Shown: piece after piece, positions 6,862 through 15,957 of the stretch
Layout: the number at the start of each line of letters is the position of its first letter
Numbering within the stretch: position 1 is the stretch's first letter
Notes under the pieces: generated by a model
What the model was told of the DNA's origin: nothing
The model's database searches: none
Seen by the model: the letters and a program-made list of their open reading frames with translations, nothing else
Made by a program: the position numbers and the translations under genes
NCBI RefSeq assembly: GCF_049059935.1
Contig: NZ_JBMGQR010000013.1
Location: forward strand, 17,164 to 81,163
Source: JAURVT01 sp049059935
Lineage (GTDB): Bacteria; Actinomycetota; Actinomycetes; Propionibacteriales; Nocardioidaceae
Direction: 5' to 3'
Length of the DNA stretch: 64,000 nucleotides

Positions 6862-8544
6862 ATGGACCTCAGGCGCCGCAACCGTGTCCCGCTCGTGCTG
6901 GAGATCGACCTCGCGCGGGGGCTGCTGACGCAGGCGCCGCAGGACCCGCTGGAGATGCTGCGCGCGCGGGCCACCCCGACGCTGACCGACGTCCTCGCCG
7001 GGCTGCGGCGCGGGGCCGAGGACGACGACGTGGTGGCCGCGGTCGTGCACGTCGGCGGGACGGTGACGGCGGCCGTCGCCGACGAGCTGGGGCAGGCGCT
7101 CACGGAGTTCTCGGCCCGCGGCAAGGCCACCGTCGCCTTCAGCGAGAGCTTCGGCGAGCTCGGTCCGGGCACGGTGCCGTACTACCTCGCCGCGCACGCC
7201 GACACGATCTGGCTCCAGCCCACCGGACAGGTCGGGCTCACGGGCGTCAGCCTCGAGCTCAGCACCGTCCGCGGGGCGCTCGACAAGATCGGGGTCGAGC
7301 CCCAGATCGGTCAGCGCCAGGAGTACAAGACCGCGGCCGAGCGGCTGACGGCCACCGAGGTGTCCGACGCGAACCGCGAGATGTCGCAGCGGCTCGCCGA
7401 CTCCGTCCTCGAGCAGGTCACCGCGCAGGTGTGCCGCACCCGCGGGCTCACCCCCACCGAGGTCGACGCGCTGGTGGCCGAGGCGCCGATCGAGGCCGGA
7501 CGCGCCCACGCTGCACACCTCGTCGACCACCTCGGCTACCGCGACGCCGTCTACGCCGCGGTGCGGCGCGAGCACGGCCGCGACGGCGAGGTGCGCCTGC
7601 AGTACGCCCACCGGTACGCGCACTCGGCGAAGGCCGCTGCCTCCGGCGTGGTCGACAAGGTCCGTCGTCGCAGCCGGCCGGTGGTCGCCGTCGTCGAGGT
7701 GCACGGCGGCATCGTCACCGGCCGCGGCGGCTCCTCGCCGCTCGGCGGCCGCTCGGTCGGGTCCGACCAGGTGCTGGCCGCGTTGCGGCTGGCCCGCGAG
7801 GACGACGACGTCAAGGCCGTCGTGCTCCGCGTCGACAGCCCCGGCGGGTCGTACGTCGCCTCCGACGCGATCCGCGACGGCATCCGCGTGCTGCGCGAGA
7901 CCGGGCGTCCCGTCGTCGCGTCGATGGGGGCCGTGGCAGGGTCCGGCGGGTACTTCGTCTCCATGCCCGCGGACGAGATCGTCGCGCTGCCCACCACGCT
8001 CACCGGCTCCATCGGCGTGCTCGGCGGCAAGCTGGTCACCACCGAGGTCGCCGACAAGGTCGGGCTCGCGCGCGAGGCCGTCGGCGCCGGCGCGCACGCC
8101 ACCATGTTCACCTCGCTCCGCCGCTTCGACGACGACGAGCAGGCGCGCGTCGACGGCTGGCTCGACGCCGTCTACGCCGACTTCACCACCAAGGCCGCGG
8201 CCGACCGCGGCATGGCGCTCGACGACCTCGAGCCGCTCGCCCGCGGACGGGTCTGGACCGGCGCCGACGCCCGCGAGCGTGGACTCGTCGACACGAGCGG
8301 CGGCCTGGCCACGGCCGTCGAGCGTGCCTGCGCCCGGATCGACCGCACCCGCGACGACGTGCAGGTACGGCGGGTGCCGCACCTCGGCCTGCTCGACCGG
8401 CTCGGCCGTCCCGACTCGAGCGAGGACGCGCTCGACGCGGTGGGCTCGGGCAGCGGCGGCGGCCTCGTCGCCGGCCTCGCGCGACAGCTCGGGCTCCCCG
8501 CCGACGGCGTGCTGACGATGACGGGCGTGACCCGGATCACCTGA
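6862..8544 (+). CDS. sppA: S49-family serine protease, SppA 67-kDa type without membrane anchor
   Basis: 560 residues with two tandem S49/ClpP-fold domains as in E. coli SppA (protease IV). The catalytic lysine is Lys156 (QEYKTAAE) in the N-terminal domain and the nucleophile is Ser361 (GSGGYF) in the C-terminal domain. These proteases degrade cleaved signal peptides. Unlike the E. coli enzyme it begins MDLRRRNRVPLV, with no signal peptide or transmembrane anchor, so it is probably a soluble cytoplasmic enzyme. A C-terminal extension of about 50 residues (SGSGGGLVAGLARQLG) looks flexible. The ATG at 6862 is chosen because upstream in-frame sequence is low-complexity and a TAGGCT -10 element precedes it. 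Confidence 0.88.
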   Translation: MDLRRRNRVPLVLEIDLARGLLTQAPQDPLEMLRARATPTLTDVLAGLRRGAEDDDVVAAVVHVGGTVTAAVADELGQALTEFSARGKATVAFSESFGELGPGTVPYYLAAHADTIWLQPTGQVGLTGVSLELSTVRGALDKIGVEPQIGQRQEYKTAAERLTATEVSDANREMSQRLADSVLEQVTAQVCRTRGLTPTEVDALVAEAPIEAGRAHAAHLVDHLGYRDAVYAAVRREHGRDGEVRLQYAHRYAHSAKAAASGVVDKVRRRSRPVVAVVEVHGGIVTGRGGSSPLGGRSVGSDQVLAALRLAREDDDVKAVVLRVDSPGGSYVASDAIRDGIRVLRETGRPVVASMGAVAGSGGYFVSMPADEIVALPTTLTGSIGVLGGKLVTTEVADKVGLAREAVGAGAHATMFTSLRRFDDDEQARVDGWLDAVYADFTTKAAADRGMALDDLEPLARGRVWTGADARERGLVDTSGGLATAVERACARIDRTRDDVQVRRVPHLGLLDRLGRPDSSEDALDAVGSGSGGGLVAGLARQLGLPADGVLTMTGVTRIT

Positions 8545-8577
8545 CCGATCCGTTTACCGGACATCCTGACGGGTACG

Positions 8578-8596
8578 TAAGGTGAGCCTTACCTAA
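8578..8596. promoter_or_regulatory. DtxR/IdeR-type iron box controlling desABCD
   Basis: The 19-mer TAAGGTGAGCCTTACCTAA matches the consensus TTAGGTTAGGCTAACCTAA at 16 of 19 positions when read on the other strand. It lies 20 bp before the desA start, overlapping likely -10 bases (TACGTA/TAAGGT). Holo-DtxR would repress the siderophore operon in iron-replete cells. Confidence 0.85.
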
Positions 8597-8603
8597 ACCA
8601 TCA

Positions 8604-8615
8604 GGAGGTTCCTCC
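8604..8615 (+). promoter_or_regulatory. Self-complementary ribosome binding site of desA
   Basis: The Shine-Dalgarno AGGAGG (8603-8608) is part of a 12-bp palindrome, GGAGGTTCCTCC, ending one base before the GTG start. It could pair with itself, within the transcript or between two transcripts, and mask the site; the two-base loop makes an intramolecular hairpin weak. Confidence 0.4.
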
Positions 8616-10076
8616 GTGCTGCTCGACCCCGACGGTGCCACGTCCTACCGCCAGGCCCTCGCCCTGGGCCTGGACGAGGTGCACGCCCGCGTCACCAGCG
8701 TCTCCCGCCCCTGCACCGGCGCCGCCCCGGCCGACCTGGACAAGCTGGTCCGGGACGTCGACCTCGACGCGCCGCTCGCCGACCCGTCCGAGGCGATCGC
8801 CGAGCTCGGGCCACTGTGGCTCGACGACGCCGTCTGGTTCCACCACCCCGACTACGCCGCGCACCTGAACTGCCCGGTCGAGGTGCCCGCGCTCCTCGGC
8901 GAGCTGCTGCTCAGCGCGGTCAACCCGTCGCTGGACACCTGGGACCAGAGCATCGGCGCCACCCTGATGGAGCGGCGCCTCGTCACGTGGACGGCCGACC
9001 GCGCCGGGCTCGGCGAGGCCGCCGACGGCGTCTTCACCAGCGGCGGCACGCAGTCCAACCTGCAGGCGCTGCTCGTCGCGCGGGGCGTCGCCACCGAGCG
9101 GCTGGCCGCGGGCGACGACGTCCGCCTGCCCGACCTGCTCCCCAGGCTGCGGGTGCTGGCCTCGGAGGTCAGCCACTTCAGCGTCCGCACGGGAGCGCGG
9201 ACGCTCGGGCTCGGTGAGGACGCCGTCGTCCCGGTCGCGTGCGACGAGCGGCGGCGGATGCGTCCGGACGCGCTCGCCGAGGCGCTGGCCGCGTGCCGGG
9301 CCGATGGCCTGGTGCCGATGGCCGTCGTCGCCACCGCGGGCACCACCGACTTCGGCAGCATCGACCCGATGCCCGAGATCGCCGAGCTGTGCCGGCGCGA
9401 CGGCGTGTGGATGCACGTCGACGCGGCGTTCGGGGGCGGTCTGCTCTGCTCGACCACCCGGCGCCACCTGCTCGACGGCATCGAGCACGCCGACTCGGTG
9501 ACCGTCGACTTCCACAAGACGTTCTTCCAGCCGGTCAGCTCCAGCGCCGTGCTCGTGCGGAACGGGTCGACGCTGCGGCACGTCACGCACCACGCGGACT
9601 ACCTGAACCCGGCCGACACCGACCCCGACGCGCGCCCCAACCAGGTGGACAAGTCGATCCAGACCACCCGCCGGTTCGACGCGCTCAAGCTGTGGCTGAC
9701 GCTGCGCCTCACCGGGGCCGACGGCGTGGGCGCCATGCTCGACACCGTCGTCGACCTCGCCGACGCCACCTGGCGGCACCTCGACGACGACCCGCGGTTC
9801 GAGGTCGTCGTCAGGCCGACGCTGAGCACCGTGGTGTTCCGCTACCGCCCCGACGCCGCCGCGTCGCCCGCCGAGGTCGACGACCTCAACACCGCGATCC
9901 GTGACGAGCTCTTCGCCTCCGGGAGGGCGATGGTCGCGCGCACCGTCGTCGACGGCCGCGTGCACCTCAAGCTCACCCTACTCAACCCCCGCACGACGGC
10001 CGCCGACCTGCGTCGCGTGCTCGACCTCGTCGCCCGCGCCGGCGACGCCCACCTCGACGAGAGGAGCGCCGCGTGA
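8616..10076 (+). CDS. desA: PLP-dependent lysine decarboxylase, siderophore pathway
   Basis: 486 residues of the group II PLP decarboxylase family. Motifs are TSGGTQSNLQAL (phosphate binding), HVDAAFGGG (cofactor ring Asp) and DFHKTFFQP with Lys301 as the Schiff-base lysine. It should decarboxylate lysine to cadaverine, the first step of desferrioxamine biosynthesis, as DesA does in Streptomyces. It is the first gene of a four-gene operon in desABCD order behind an iron box. It uses a GTG start with a strong AGGAGG seven bases upstream. An alternative substrate such as ornithine or diaminobutyrate cannot be excluded from sequence alone. Confidence 0.9.
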   Translation: MLLDPDGATSYRQALALGLDEVHARVTSVSRPCTGAAPADLDKLVRDVDLDAPLADPSEAIAELGPLWLDDAVWFHHPDYAAHLNCPVEVPALLGELLLSAVNPSLDTWDQSIGATLMERRLVTWTADRAGLGEAADGVFTSGGTQSNLQALLVARGVATERLAAGDDVRLPDLLPRLRVLASEVSHFSVRTGARTLGLGEDAVVPVACDERRRMRPDALAEALAACRADGLVPMAVVATAGTTDFGSIDPMPEIAELCRRDGVWMHVDAAFGGGLLCSTTRRHLLDGIEHADSVTVDFHKTFFQPVSSSAVLVRNGSTLRHVTHHADYLNPADTDPDARPNQVDKSIQTTRRFDALKLWLTLRLTGADGVGAMLDTVVDLADATWRHLDDDPRFEVVVRPTLSTVVFRYRPDAAASPAEVDDLNTAIRDELFASGRAMVARTVVDGRVHLKLTLLNPRTTAADLRRVLDLVARAGDAHLDERSAA

Positions 10077-11365
10077 GCGACCACGTCCACGACTTCGTCG
10101 CGATCGGCCTCGGCCCGTTCAACCTCGGCCTGGCCTGCCTCACCGACCCGGTCGACGACCTCGACGGGGTGTTCCTGGAGGCGAAGACGTCGTTCTCCTG
10201 GCACCCGGGGATGATGCTCGACGGCGTGCACCTGCAGACGCCGTTCATGGCCGACCTGGTGACGATGGCCGACCCGACGTCGCCGTTCTCGTTCCTGGCG
10301 TACGCCAAGGAGCAGGGGCGCCTGTACGCGTTCTACATCCGCGAGAACTTCTACCTGCTCCGCGAGGAGTACGTGCAGTACTGCCGCTGGGCGGCCGACC
10401 GGCTGCGGACGATCGAGTGGGACCGTGCCGTCGCCGAGGTGGTCCACGAGGACGGGGTCTACGTGGTGCGCTCGCGCGACTCGTCCGGACGGGCGCACGA
10501 GCACCGCGGCCGCCGGCTCGTGATCGGCACGGGCACCCCGCCGCACGTCCCGGCCGCCGCCGAGGGGCTGGAGGGACCGGTGCTGCACAGCTCGGACTAC
10601 CTGCACCGCGCCGACGAGCTCAAGGCGCTCGGCTCGGTGACCGTGGTGGGCAGCGGCCAGAGCGCCGCCGAGGTGTACCGCGACCTGCTGCAGGACCTGC
10701 CGCGGCACCGCTACCGGTTGACGTGGGCCACGCGCTCGCCCCGGTTCTTCCCGCTGGAGTACACCAAGCTCACGCTCGAGATGACCTCGCCGGAGTACAC
10801 CGACTACTTCCACGCGCTGCCGCCGGCCACGCGCGACGAGCTGCTGGAGTCGCAGAAGCAGCTCTACAAGGGCATCGACGGCGAGCTCGTCGACGAGATC
10901 CACGAGCTGCTGTACGCCGCCGGGCTGCGCGGCGAGCCCGACACCGAGCTGCTCACCAACACCGAGCTGGAGTCGGCGTCGTGGGACGGGTCGGCGTTCA
11001 CGCTCGGGCTGCGCCAGGTGGAGCAGGACGTCGCGTACGACCTGCGCACCGAGGGGCTGGTGCTGGCGACCGGCCACCGCTGGCGTCGTCCGGACTTCGT
11101 CGACGGCATCGCCGACCGGCTCTGCTTCGACGACCGCGGGCGCTTCGACGTCGACCGCACCTACGCCGTCGACCGCGGCCGCGACGAGGTGTTCGTGCAG
11201 AACGCCGAGTCACACACCCACGGGCTGGTGGCGCCCGACCTCGGCATGGCGTCGTACCGGAACTCGGTGATCATCGCCCGGATGCTCGGCCGCGAGGTCT
11301 ACCCGGTCGAGAAGCGCATCGCGTTCCAGCAGTTCGGCGCGCCGGCCCGGGCGGTGCACGCATGA
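10073..11365 (+). CDS. desB: FAD/NADPH-dependent cadaverine (lysine/ornithine-type) N-hydroxylase
   Basis: 430 residues. An N-terminal FAD-binding motif, GLGPFNLGLA, a central NADPH motif, VVGSGQSAAEVY, and the late ATGHRW motif define the IucD/SidA/DesB monooxygenase family. The enzyme adds a hydroxyl group to the amine released by DesA, creating the nitrogen that later becomes a hydroxamate iron ligand. The GTG start overlaps the desA stop (GTGA), and the stop overlaps the next ATG, so translation is coupled along the operon. Cytoplasmic. Gene order argues for cadaverine over free lysine as substrate. Confidence 0.92.
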   Translation: MSDHVHDFVAIGLGPFNLGLACLTDPVDDLDGVFLEAKTSFSWHPGMMLDGVHLQTPFMADLVTMADPTSPFSFLAYAKEQGRLYAFYIRENFYLLREEYVQYCRWAADRLRTIEWDRAVAEVVHEDGVYVVRSRDSSGRAHEHRGRRLVIGTGTPPHVPAAAEGLEGPVLHSSDYLHRADELKALGSVTVVGSGQSAAEVYRDLLQDLPRHRYRLTWATRSPRFFPLEYTKLTLEMTSPEYTDYFHALPPATRDELLESQKQLYKGIDGELVDEIHELLYAAGLRGEPDTELLTNTELESASWDGSAFTLGLRQVEQDVAYDLRTEGLVLATGHRWRRPDFVDGIADRLCFDDRGRFDVDRTYAVDRGRDEVFVQNAESHTHGLVAPDLGMASYRNSVIIARMLGREVYPVEKRIAFQQFGAPARAVHA

Positions 11366-11907
11366 GCCTGACGTTCCGTCCCGTCCTGCTGCCCGACGAC
11401 GTGCCACTGCTGCACACGTGGGTCACCGCCGAGCGTGCCCGGTTCTGGGACATGCAGGGCGCCTCGCGCGCCGACGTCGAGGACGAGTACCGCCGCATCG
11501 AGGCGTCCGGCCACCACCGCGCGTTCCTCGGGCTCGACGACGGCCTGCCCACCTTCCTGGCCGAGGTCTACGACCCCGCCCACGACCCGGTGGGCGAGGC
11601 GTACGAGGTGCAGCCCGGCGACCGCGGCATGCACCTGCTCGTCGGTCCGACGGACACGCCCGTCCACGGCTACACCCGACGCGTGATGGAGGCGGTCGTC
11701 GCCTTCGTCCTGACCGACCCCGACGTGCGCCGCGTCGTCGTCGAGCCCGACGTCCGCAACGAGGCGATCCACCGCCTCAACGCGTCGGTCGGCTTCTGCG
11801 AGGAGCGCGTCGTCAGCCTGCCCACCAAGGACGCCCTGCTGTCGTCCTGCACCCGCGAGGACTTCGCGGCCGCCACGGCGCGGCCGCAGGAGAGGACCGC
11901 CCGATGA
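11362..11907 (+). CDS. desC: GNAT-type N-hydroxydiamine acyltransferase
   Basis: 181 residues of the GNAT fold, IucB/RhbD/DesC group (acetyltransferase 8 domain). It contains the family-typical aromatic/His substrate region (LHTWVTAERARFWDMQG) and the acetyl-CoA segment around GMHLLVGP and VVVEPDVRNEAIHRLN. It would transfer succinyl or acetyl from CoA to N-hydroxycadaverine, forming the hydroxamic acid building block. It overlaps both neighbours by 4 bp (ATGA at each end). The acyl group, and hence whether desferrioxamine E, B or a relative is made, cannot be read from the sequence. Confidence 0.88.
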   Translation: MSLTFRPVLLPDDVPLLHTWVTAERARFWDMQGASRADVEDEYRRIEASGHHRAFLGLDDGLPTFLAEVYDPAHDPVGEAYEVQPGDRGMHLLVGPTDTPVHGYTRRVMEAVVAFVLTDPDVRRVVVEPDVRNEAIHRLNASVGFCEERVVSLPTKDALLSSCTREDFAAATARPQERTAR

Positions 11908-13709
11908 GCCGCACCACCGAGGAGCCCCAGGACTTCGCGTCCCACCTGACGCCCGGCGCGTTCGCCCGCGCCCAGCGCGCCCTGGTCGCCAAGGCGCTGT
12001 CGGAGTGGTCGCACGAGCGGCTGCTCTCCCCCGTCGACCTCGGCGGCGGACGCTGGGCCGTCACCAGCGACGACGGCGCCGTCACCTACCGGTTCGGGGC
12101 CCGCCGGCTGTCGCTGGACCACTGGCTCGTCGACGCGTCGTCGATCGAGCGGGAGCGCGACGGGCACCTGCTGCCGCTCGACGCGTCCGACCTCGTCGTG
12201 GAGCTGCAGGGCACGCTCGGCATGGGCGCCGACGTGCTCCCGGTGTACCTCGACGAGATCAGCAGCACCCTGTTCGGCCACGCCTACAAGCAGGCGCGCG
12301 ACGTCCCGGGGTCGAAGGCGCTCGTCCACGCCGACTTCCAGACCGTCGAGTCGGCGATGAGCGAGGGACACCCCTGCTTCGTCGCCAACAACGGCCGCAT
12401 CGGGTTCGGCGCCGACGACTACCGGGCGTACGCACCCGAGACCGGCTCGACCGTCCGGCTCGTGTGGCTCGCGGTGCGCCGTGAGCGGTCGGTGTTCGCC
12501 GCGGTGCGCGGGCTCGACCACGAGCAGCTGGTGGCCTCCGAGCTCGACGCCGCCACCCGCGCCCGCTTCGACGACCGGCTGCGCGACCTCGGCCTCGACC
12601 CGTCCGACTACCACCTGCTGCCCGCCCACCCCTGGCAGTGGTTCGACCGCCTCGCGGTGACCTTCGCCGCCGACGTCGCCGACCGCGACGTCGTCTGCCT
12701 CGGGCACGGCGACGACGACCACCGGCCGCAGCAGTCCGTCCGCACCTTCTTCAACGCCAGCCGGCCCGACCGCCGCTACGTCAAGACGGCCATCTCGGTG
12801 CTCAACATGGGCTTCATGCGCGGGCTGTCGGCGGCGTACATGAGCGTCACCCCGGCGATCGACGACTGGCTGCACGACCTGCTGACCAGCGACGAGTACC
12901 TCGTGTCCAAGCGGTTCACCGCGCTGCGCGAGGTGGCCGCGATCGGCTATCACCGCCGCCACGTCGACTCGCTCCCCGCGGGCTCGGCGCACCGCAAGAT
13001 GCTGGCCGCCCTGTGGCGCGAGAGCCCCGTCCCGTCGCTCGAGCCGGGCCAGCAGCTGGTGACGATGGCGTCGTTCCTGCACCGCGACGACGACGGCGAG
13101 CCGTTCCTGCTGGCCCTCGTCGAGGCGTCCGGGATCGGCCTGGACGCGTGGCTGCGCCGGTGGCTCGACCTCTACCTGTCACCGCTGCTGCACTGCATCT
13201 ACACGCACGACCTCGCGTTCATGCCGCACGGCGAGAACATGATCGTGGTGCTCGAGGACGCCGTCCCGGTGCGGGTGATCCTCAAGGACACCGGCGAGGA
13301 GATGGTGGTGATGAACACCGCCGTGACGCTGTCCGAGGACGTGCGCCGCATCCAGCACGACGTCTCCGACGAGGCACGAGCCCTGGCGATCCAGACCGAC
13401 GTGGTCGACTGCTTCCTGCGGTTCGTCAACGCGATCTGCGTCGAGCACGTGCCCGGCTACGAGGAGGACCTGCTGTGGCGCGCCGTCGCCGACACCGTGC
13501 TGGCGTACCAGGCCGAGCACCCGCACCTGGCCGACCGGTTCGCCCGCATCGACCTGTTCGGCGACGACTTCGAGCTGGTCTGCCTCAACCGCCTCCAGCT
13601 CGCCGACAACCGGCAGATGGTCGACCTGGAGTCCCCCGACGTCACCGCCCGCGACCACGGCAGGCTGGCCAACCCCCTGGCCCGCCACCGCCCCTCGGCC
13701 ACGCACTGA
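11904..13709 (+). CDS. desD: IucA/IucC-family NIS siderophore synthetase
   Basis: 601 residues of the NRPS-independent siderophore synthetase family. Recognisable motifs are KTAISVLNMGFMRGLS (ATP binding), HPWQWFDR, and HGENMIVVLEDAVPVR near the active site. DesD-type enzymes adenylate succinyl-hydroxamate units and condense them head to tail, trimerising and macrocyclising to desferrioxamines. It is last in the operon, and its ATG overlaps the desC stop. The stop lies 10 bp from the end of the convergent amidase gene with no evident terminator. No siderophore receptor or Fe-siderophore permease is linked. Confidence 0.93.
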   Translation: MSRTTEEPQDFASHLTPGAFARAQRALVAKALSEWSHERLLSPVDLGGGRWAVTSDDGAVTYRFGARRLSLDHWLVDASSIERERDGHLLPLDASDLVVELQGTLGMGADVLPVYLDEISSTLFGHAYKQARDVPGSKALVHADFQTVESAMSEGHPCFVANNGRIGFGADDYRAYAPETGSTVRLVWLAVRRERSVFAAVRGLDHEQLVASELDAATRARFDDRLRDLGLDPSDYHLLPAHPWQWFDRLAVTFAADVADRDVVCLGHGDDDHRPQQSVRTFFNASRPDRRYVKTAISVLNMGFMRGLSAAYMSVTPAIDDWLHDLLTSDEYLVSKRFTALREVAAIGYHRRHVDSLPAGSAHRKMLAALWRESPVPSLEPGQQLVTMASFLHRDDDGEPFLLALVEASGIGLDAWLRRWLDLYLSPLLHCIYTHDLAFMPHGENMIVVLEDAVPVRVILKDTGEEMVVMNTAVTLSEDVRRIQHDVSDEARALAIQTDVVDCFLRFVNAICVEHVPGYEEDLLWRAVADTVLAYQAEHPHLADRFARIDLFGDDFELVCLNRLQLADNRQMVDLESPDVTARDHGRLANPLARHRPSATH

Positions 13710-13719
13710 CCGCGAGAGG

Positions 13720-15957
13720 TCAGGTCGGGTCCGGGCCCGCGGACCGCCGCATCGGCGCGAGCCGGTGGTCGCGCCACGGCTCGAGCTGGTCCGACCCGTG
13801 GGGCGCCGTGGCCCGCCCGTCGACGCCGCCGGGCACGATCCACCCGGACGCGTCGAGGTCGGACAGGTCGAGCACCTGGCGGTACACCGACAGGTTCGTG
13901 ATCGTGAACGGCATGCCCACCACCCAGCCGTACGCGGCGTTGGCCACGGTCTCGTTGTCGCCGCCGAGCCCCACCGGGGCGGGGTCGAGGTGCCGGCCGA
14001 GAGGGTGGCGTGCCTGCGTCGTGTGCACCTCGGCCCACGTCGCGTCGAGCTTCCGCGCGCGCGACAGTGCCCGGGCGAGGCAGCGCTCCACCAGGTCGTC
14101 GCCCAGCCGGGCCGCCGGCACGTCCTCACCGGGGCCGCGCGGCCAGGTGAGCTGGGCGAACCAGCGTCGCAGCAGCACCGGGGTCCCGGGTTGCCGAGAG
14201 GCGAGCAGGTCGCCCGCCACGACGGGTCCGACCTCGACGGCCAGGGCGTCGGCGAGCAGCTCGCGACGGAAGCACGCGTGCACCACCGCCGCCGTGCCGT
14301 CGCCCCGCAGGTCGCCGGCGGTCGAGACGATCGCGAGCCGGGCCGCTTCGGCGTCCCCGTCGTAGGGGCCGCGGGTCGCGAGGTGCTCGGCCCACCGCCG
14401 TGCGGCGACTGAAACGGTGTCGCCCTGCGCGGCCGCCATCGACGCCGGGGTGTGGCCGTCGCCCTCCAGCAGCTCGTGCACGCGCTCGGCCCGGTACGCG
14501 TCGTTGACGGCGTGCGAGACCAGCGGGTACGGGTTGGTCGACGCCAGGTTGTTCGTGCTGACGATCACCTGCTCGGGCGGGTCCTCCAGGCGCGGCATGT
14601 CGCCCGGCGCCACCAGCCCGTCCCACACCGCCGAGGGTCCCCACGCGGGGACGGGCACCTGGGTGGAGGCGTCGGAGCGGCGCCGCGGCAGCTCGCCACG
14701 CAGCCGGTACCCGAGATGGCCGGCGGTGTCGGCGGCCAACAGGTTGTTGACCGGGTCGACCCACGGGTCCTGCACGTCGAGCAGCTCGTTGACGGTGCGG
14801 GCGCGCAGCATCGCCGCGAGCACGCCGAACTGGCGGCACGGACGGTCAGCGGCGGTCCAGCGCAGCGACAGGACGCTGCCGGTGGCCGGGTCGCCGTGCA
14901 CCACCGGGCCGCGCGGGGTGCGCCAGCAGTCCTGCACCACGTCGTCGCCCCCGCGCACCACGATCGTCTCGGTGCGACGCTCGAGCACGTCCCACCCGTC
15001 GGCGGAGCGCACCCGGGGCTCGGCACCGGACAGGTCGGCCTGCTCGACGTAGAGGTCCTGGGCGTCGGCGGCGGCGTTGGTGATGGCCCAGCCCACGTGG
15101 CCGTTGTGGCCGAAGTGCGGAAACCCGGGGATGCCGGGGAAGGTGGCGCCGGCGACGTCGAACGCGTCGCACCGCAGGTAGGCCTGCCAGTAGACGTTGG
15201 GGGCGTCGAGGGCGCGGTGGGAGTCGTTGGCGAGGATCGCCGCGCCGGTGGCGGACCGTCCGGGCCCCACGGCCCAGGCGTTCGACCCGGCCTCCACCTC
15301 CGCGAGGAAACCCAGGTGCTCGGCCGCGTCCTCGACGTCGCGGCGCGCCTCGTCCAGGAGCGCGTCGCGGGCGGCGGTGTCCTCGAGGCGGGCGGTGGCG
15401 GGCACGCTCACCCGCATCCCCGGGCGCACCCGGGGGTCGAGCAGGTCGAAGACCTGCAGACCCGAGCGCGCCAGGACGGTCGCACGGGCGAGCTTGTACT
15501 GCCAGACGCCCATCAGCACGTGCCGCACCTTGAACGCCGCCACGGAGTCGACGACAGTCCACGGCGTCCAGCCGACCCCGGCCTCGGCCATCTCCTCGCT
15601 GACGCCGTGCTCGGCCACCCGGGCGTTGACCCCGGCGGCGTAGGCGTCGAACGTCTCCGCGGTGGCGTCGTCCATCGCCTCCACGTCACGCCGAGCCGCG
15701 CGCACGAGGTCGAGCCTCCGGGCCAGCCGGTCCGCCGACAGAGCCGTCGCCCCGACGACCTCGCAGAGCGTTCCCGCGGCCCGGCGTCGGTCGTGCTCCA
15801 TCTGCCACAGCCGGTCGGTGGCGGCGGCCCAGCCGAGCCCGCACCAGGCCGAGGCCTCGTCGACGGCGCTCACGTGGGCGACCCCGAGGTCGTCACGGGC
15901 GACCGTGGCCCGACGACGGCCGACCTCCACACGCGTGCTGCGTCCCGGGTCGCTCAC
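13720..15957 (-). CDS. Penicillin-acylase-family N-terminal nucleophile amidase, no signal peptide
   Basis: 745 residues of the penicillin amidase (S45) family. The alpha part carries GLGWAAATDRLWQMEHDRR. The beta chain should begin at Ser225 in AGSNAWAV, so self-cleavage between Gly224 and Ser225 is expected. These enzymes hydrolyse amide bonds of N-acyl compounds such as penicillins, N-acyl amino acids and acyl-homoserine lactones. Well-studied members are exported, but this protein starts MSDPGRSTRVEVGRRR with no signal sequence and is probably cytoplasmic. It ends an operon with a peptide-type ABC importer, so it likely cleaves the imported amide. The GTG start overlaps the preceding ATPase stop. 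Confidence 0.88.
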   Translation of the reverse strand: MSDPGRSTRVEVGRRRATVARDDLGVAHVSAVDEASAWCGLGWAAATDRLWQMEHDRRRAAGTLCEVVGATALSADRLARRLDLVRAARRDVEAMDDATAETFDAYAAGVNARVAEHGVSEEMAEAGVGWTPWTVVDSVAAFKVRHVLMGVWQYKLARATVLARSGLQVFDLLDPRVRPGMRVSVPATARLEDTAARDALLDEARRDVEDAAEHLGFLAEVEAGSNAWAVGPGRSATGAAILANDSHRALDAPNVYWQAYLRCDAFDVAGATFPGIPGFPHFGHNGHVGWAITNAAADAQDLYVEQADLSGAEPRVRSADGWDVLERRTETIVVRGGDDVVQDCWRTPRGPVVHGDPATGSVLSLRWTAADRPCRQFGVLAAMLRARTVNELLDVQDPWVDPVNNLLAADTAGHLGYRLRGELPRRRSDASTQVPVPAWGPSAVWDGLVAPGDMPRLEDPPEQVIVSTNNLASTNPYPLVSHAVNDAYRAERVHELLEGDGHTPASMAAAQGDTVSVAARRWAEHLATRGPYDGDAEAARLAIVSTAGDLRGDGTAAVVHACFRRELLADALAVEVGPVVAGDLLASRQPGTPVLLRRWFAQLTWPRGPGEDVPAARLGDDLVERCLARALSRARKLDATWAEVHTTQARHPLGRHLDPAPVGLGGDNETVANAAYGWVVGMPFTITNLSVYRQVLDLSDLDASGWIVPGGVDGRATAPHGSDQLEPWRDHRLAPMRRSAGPDPT

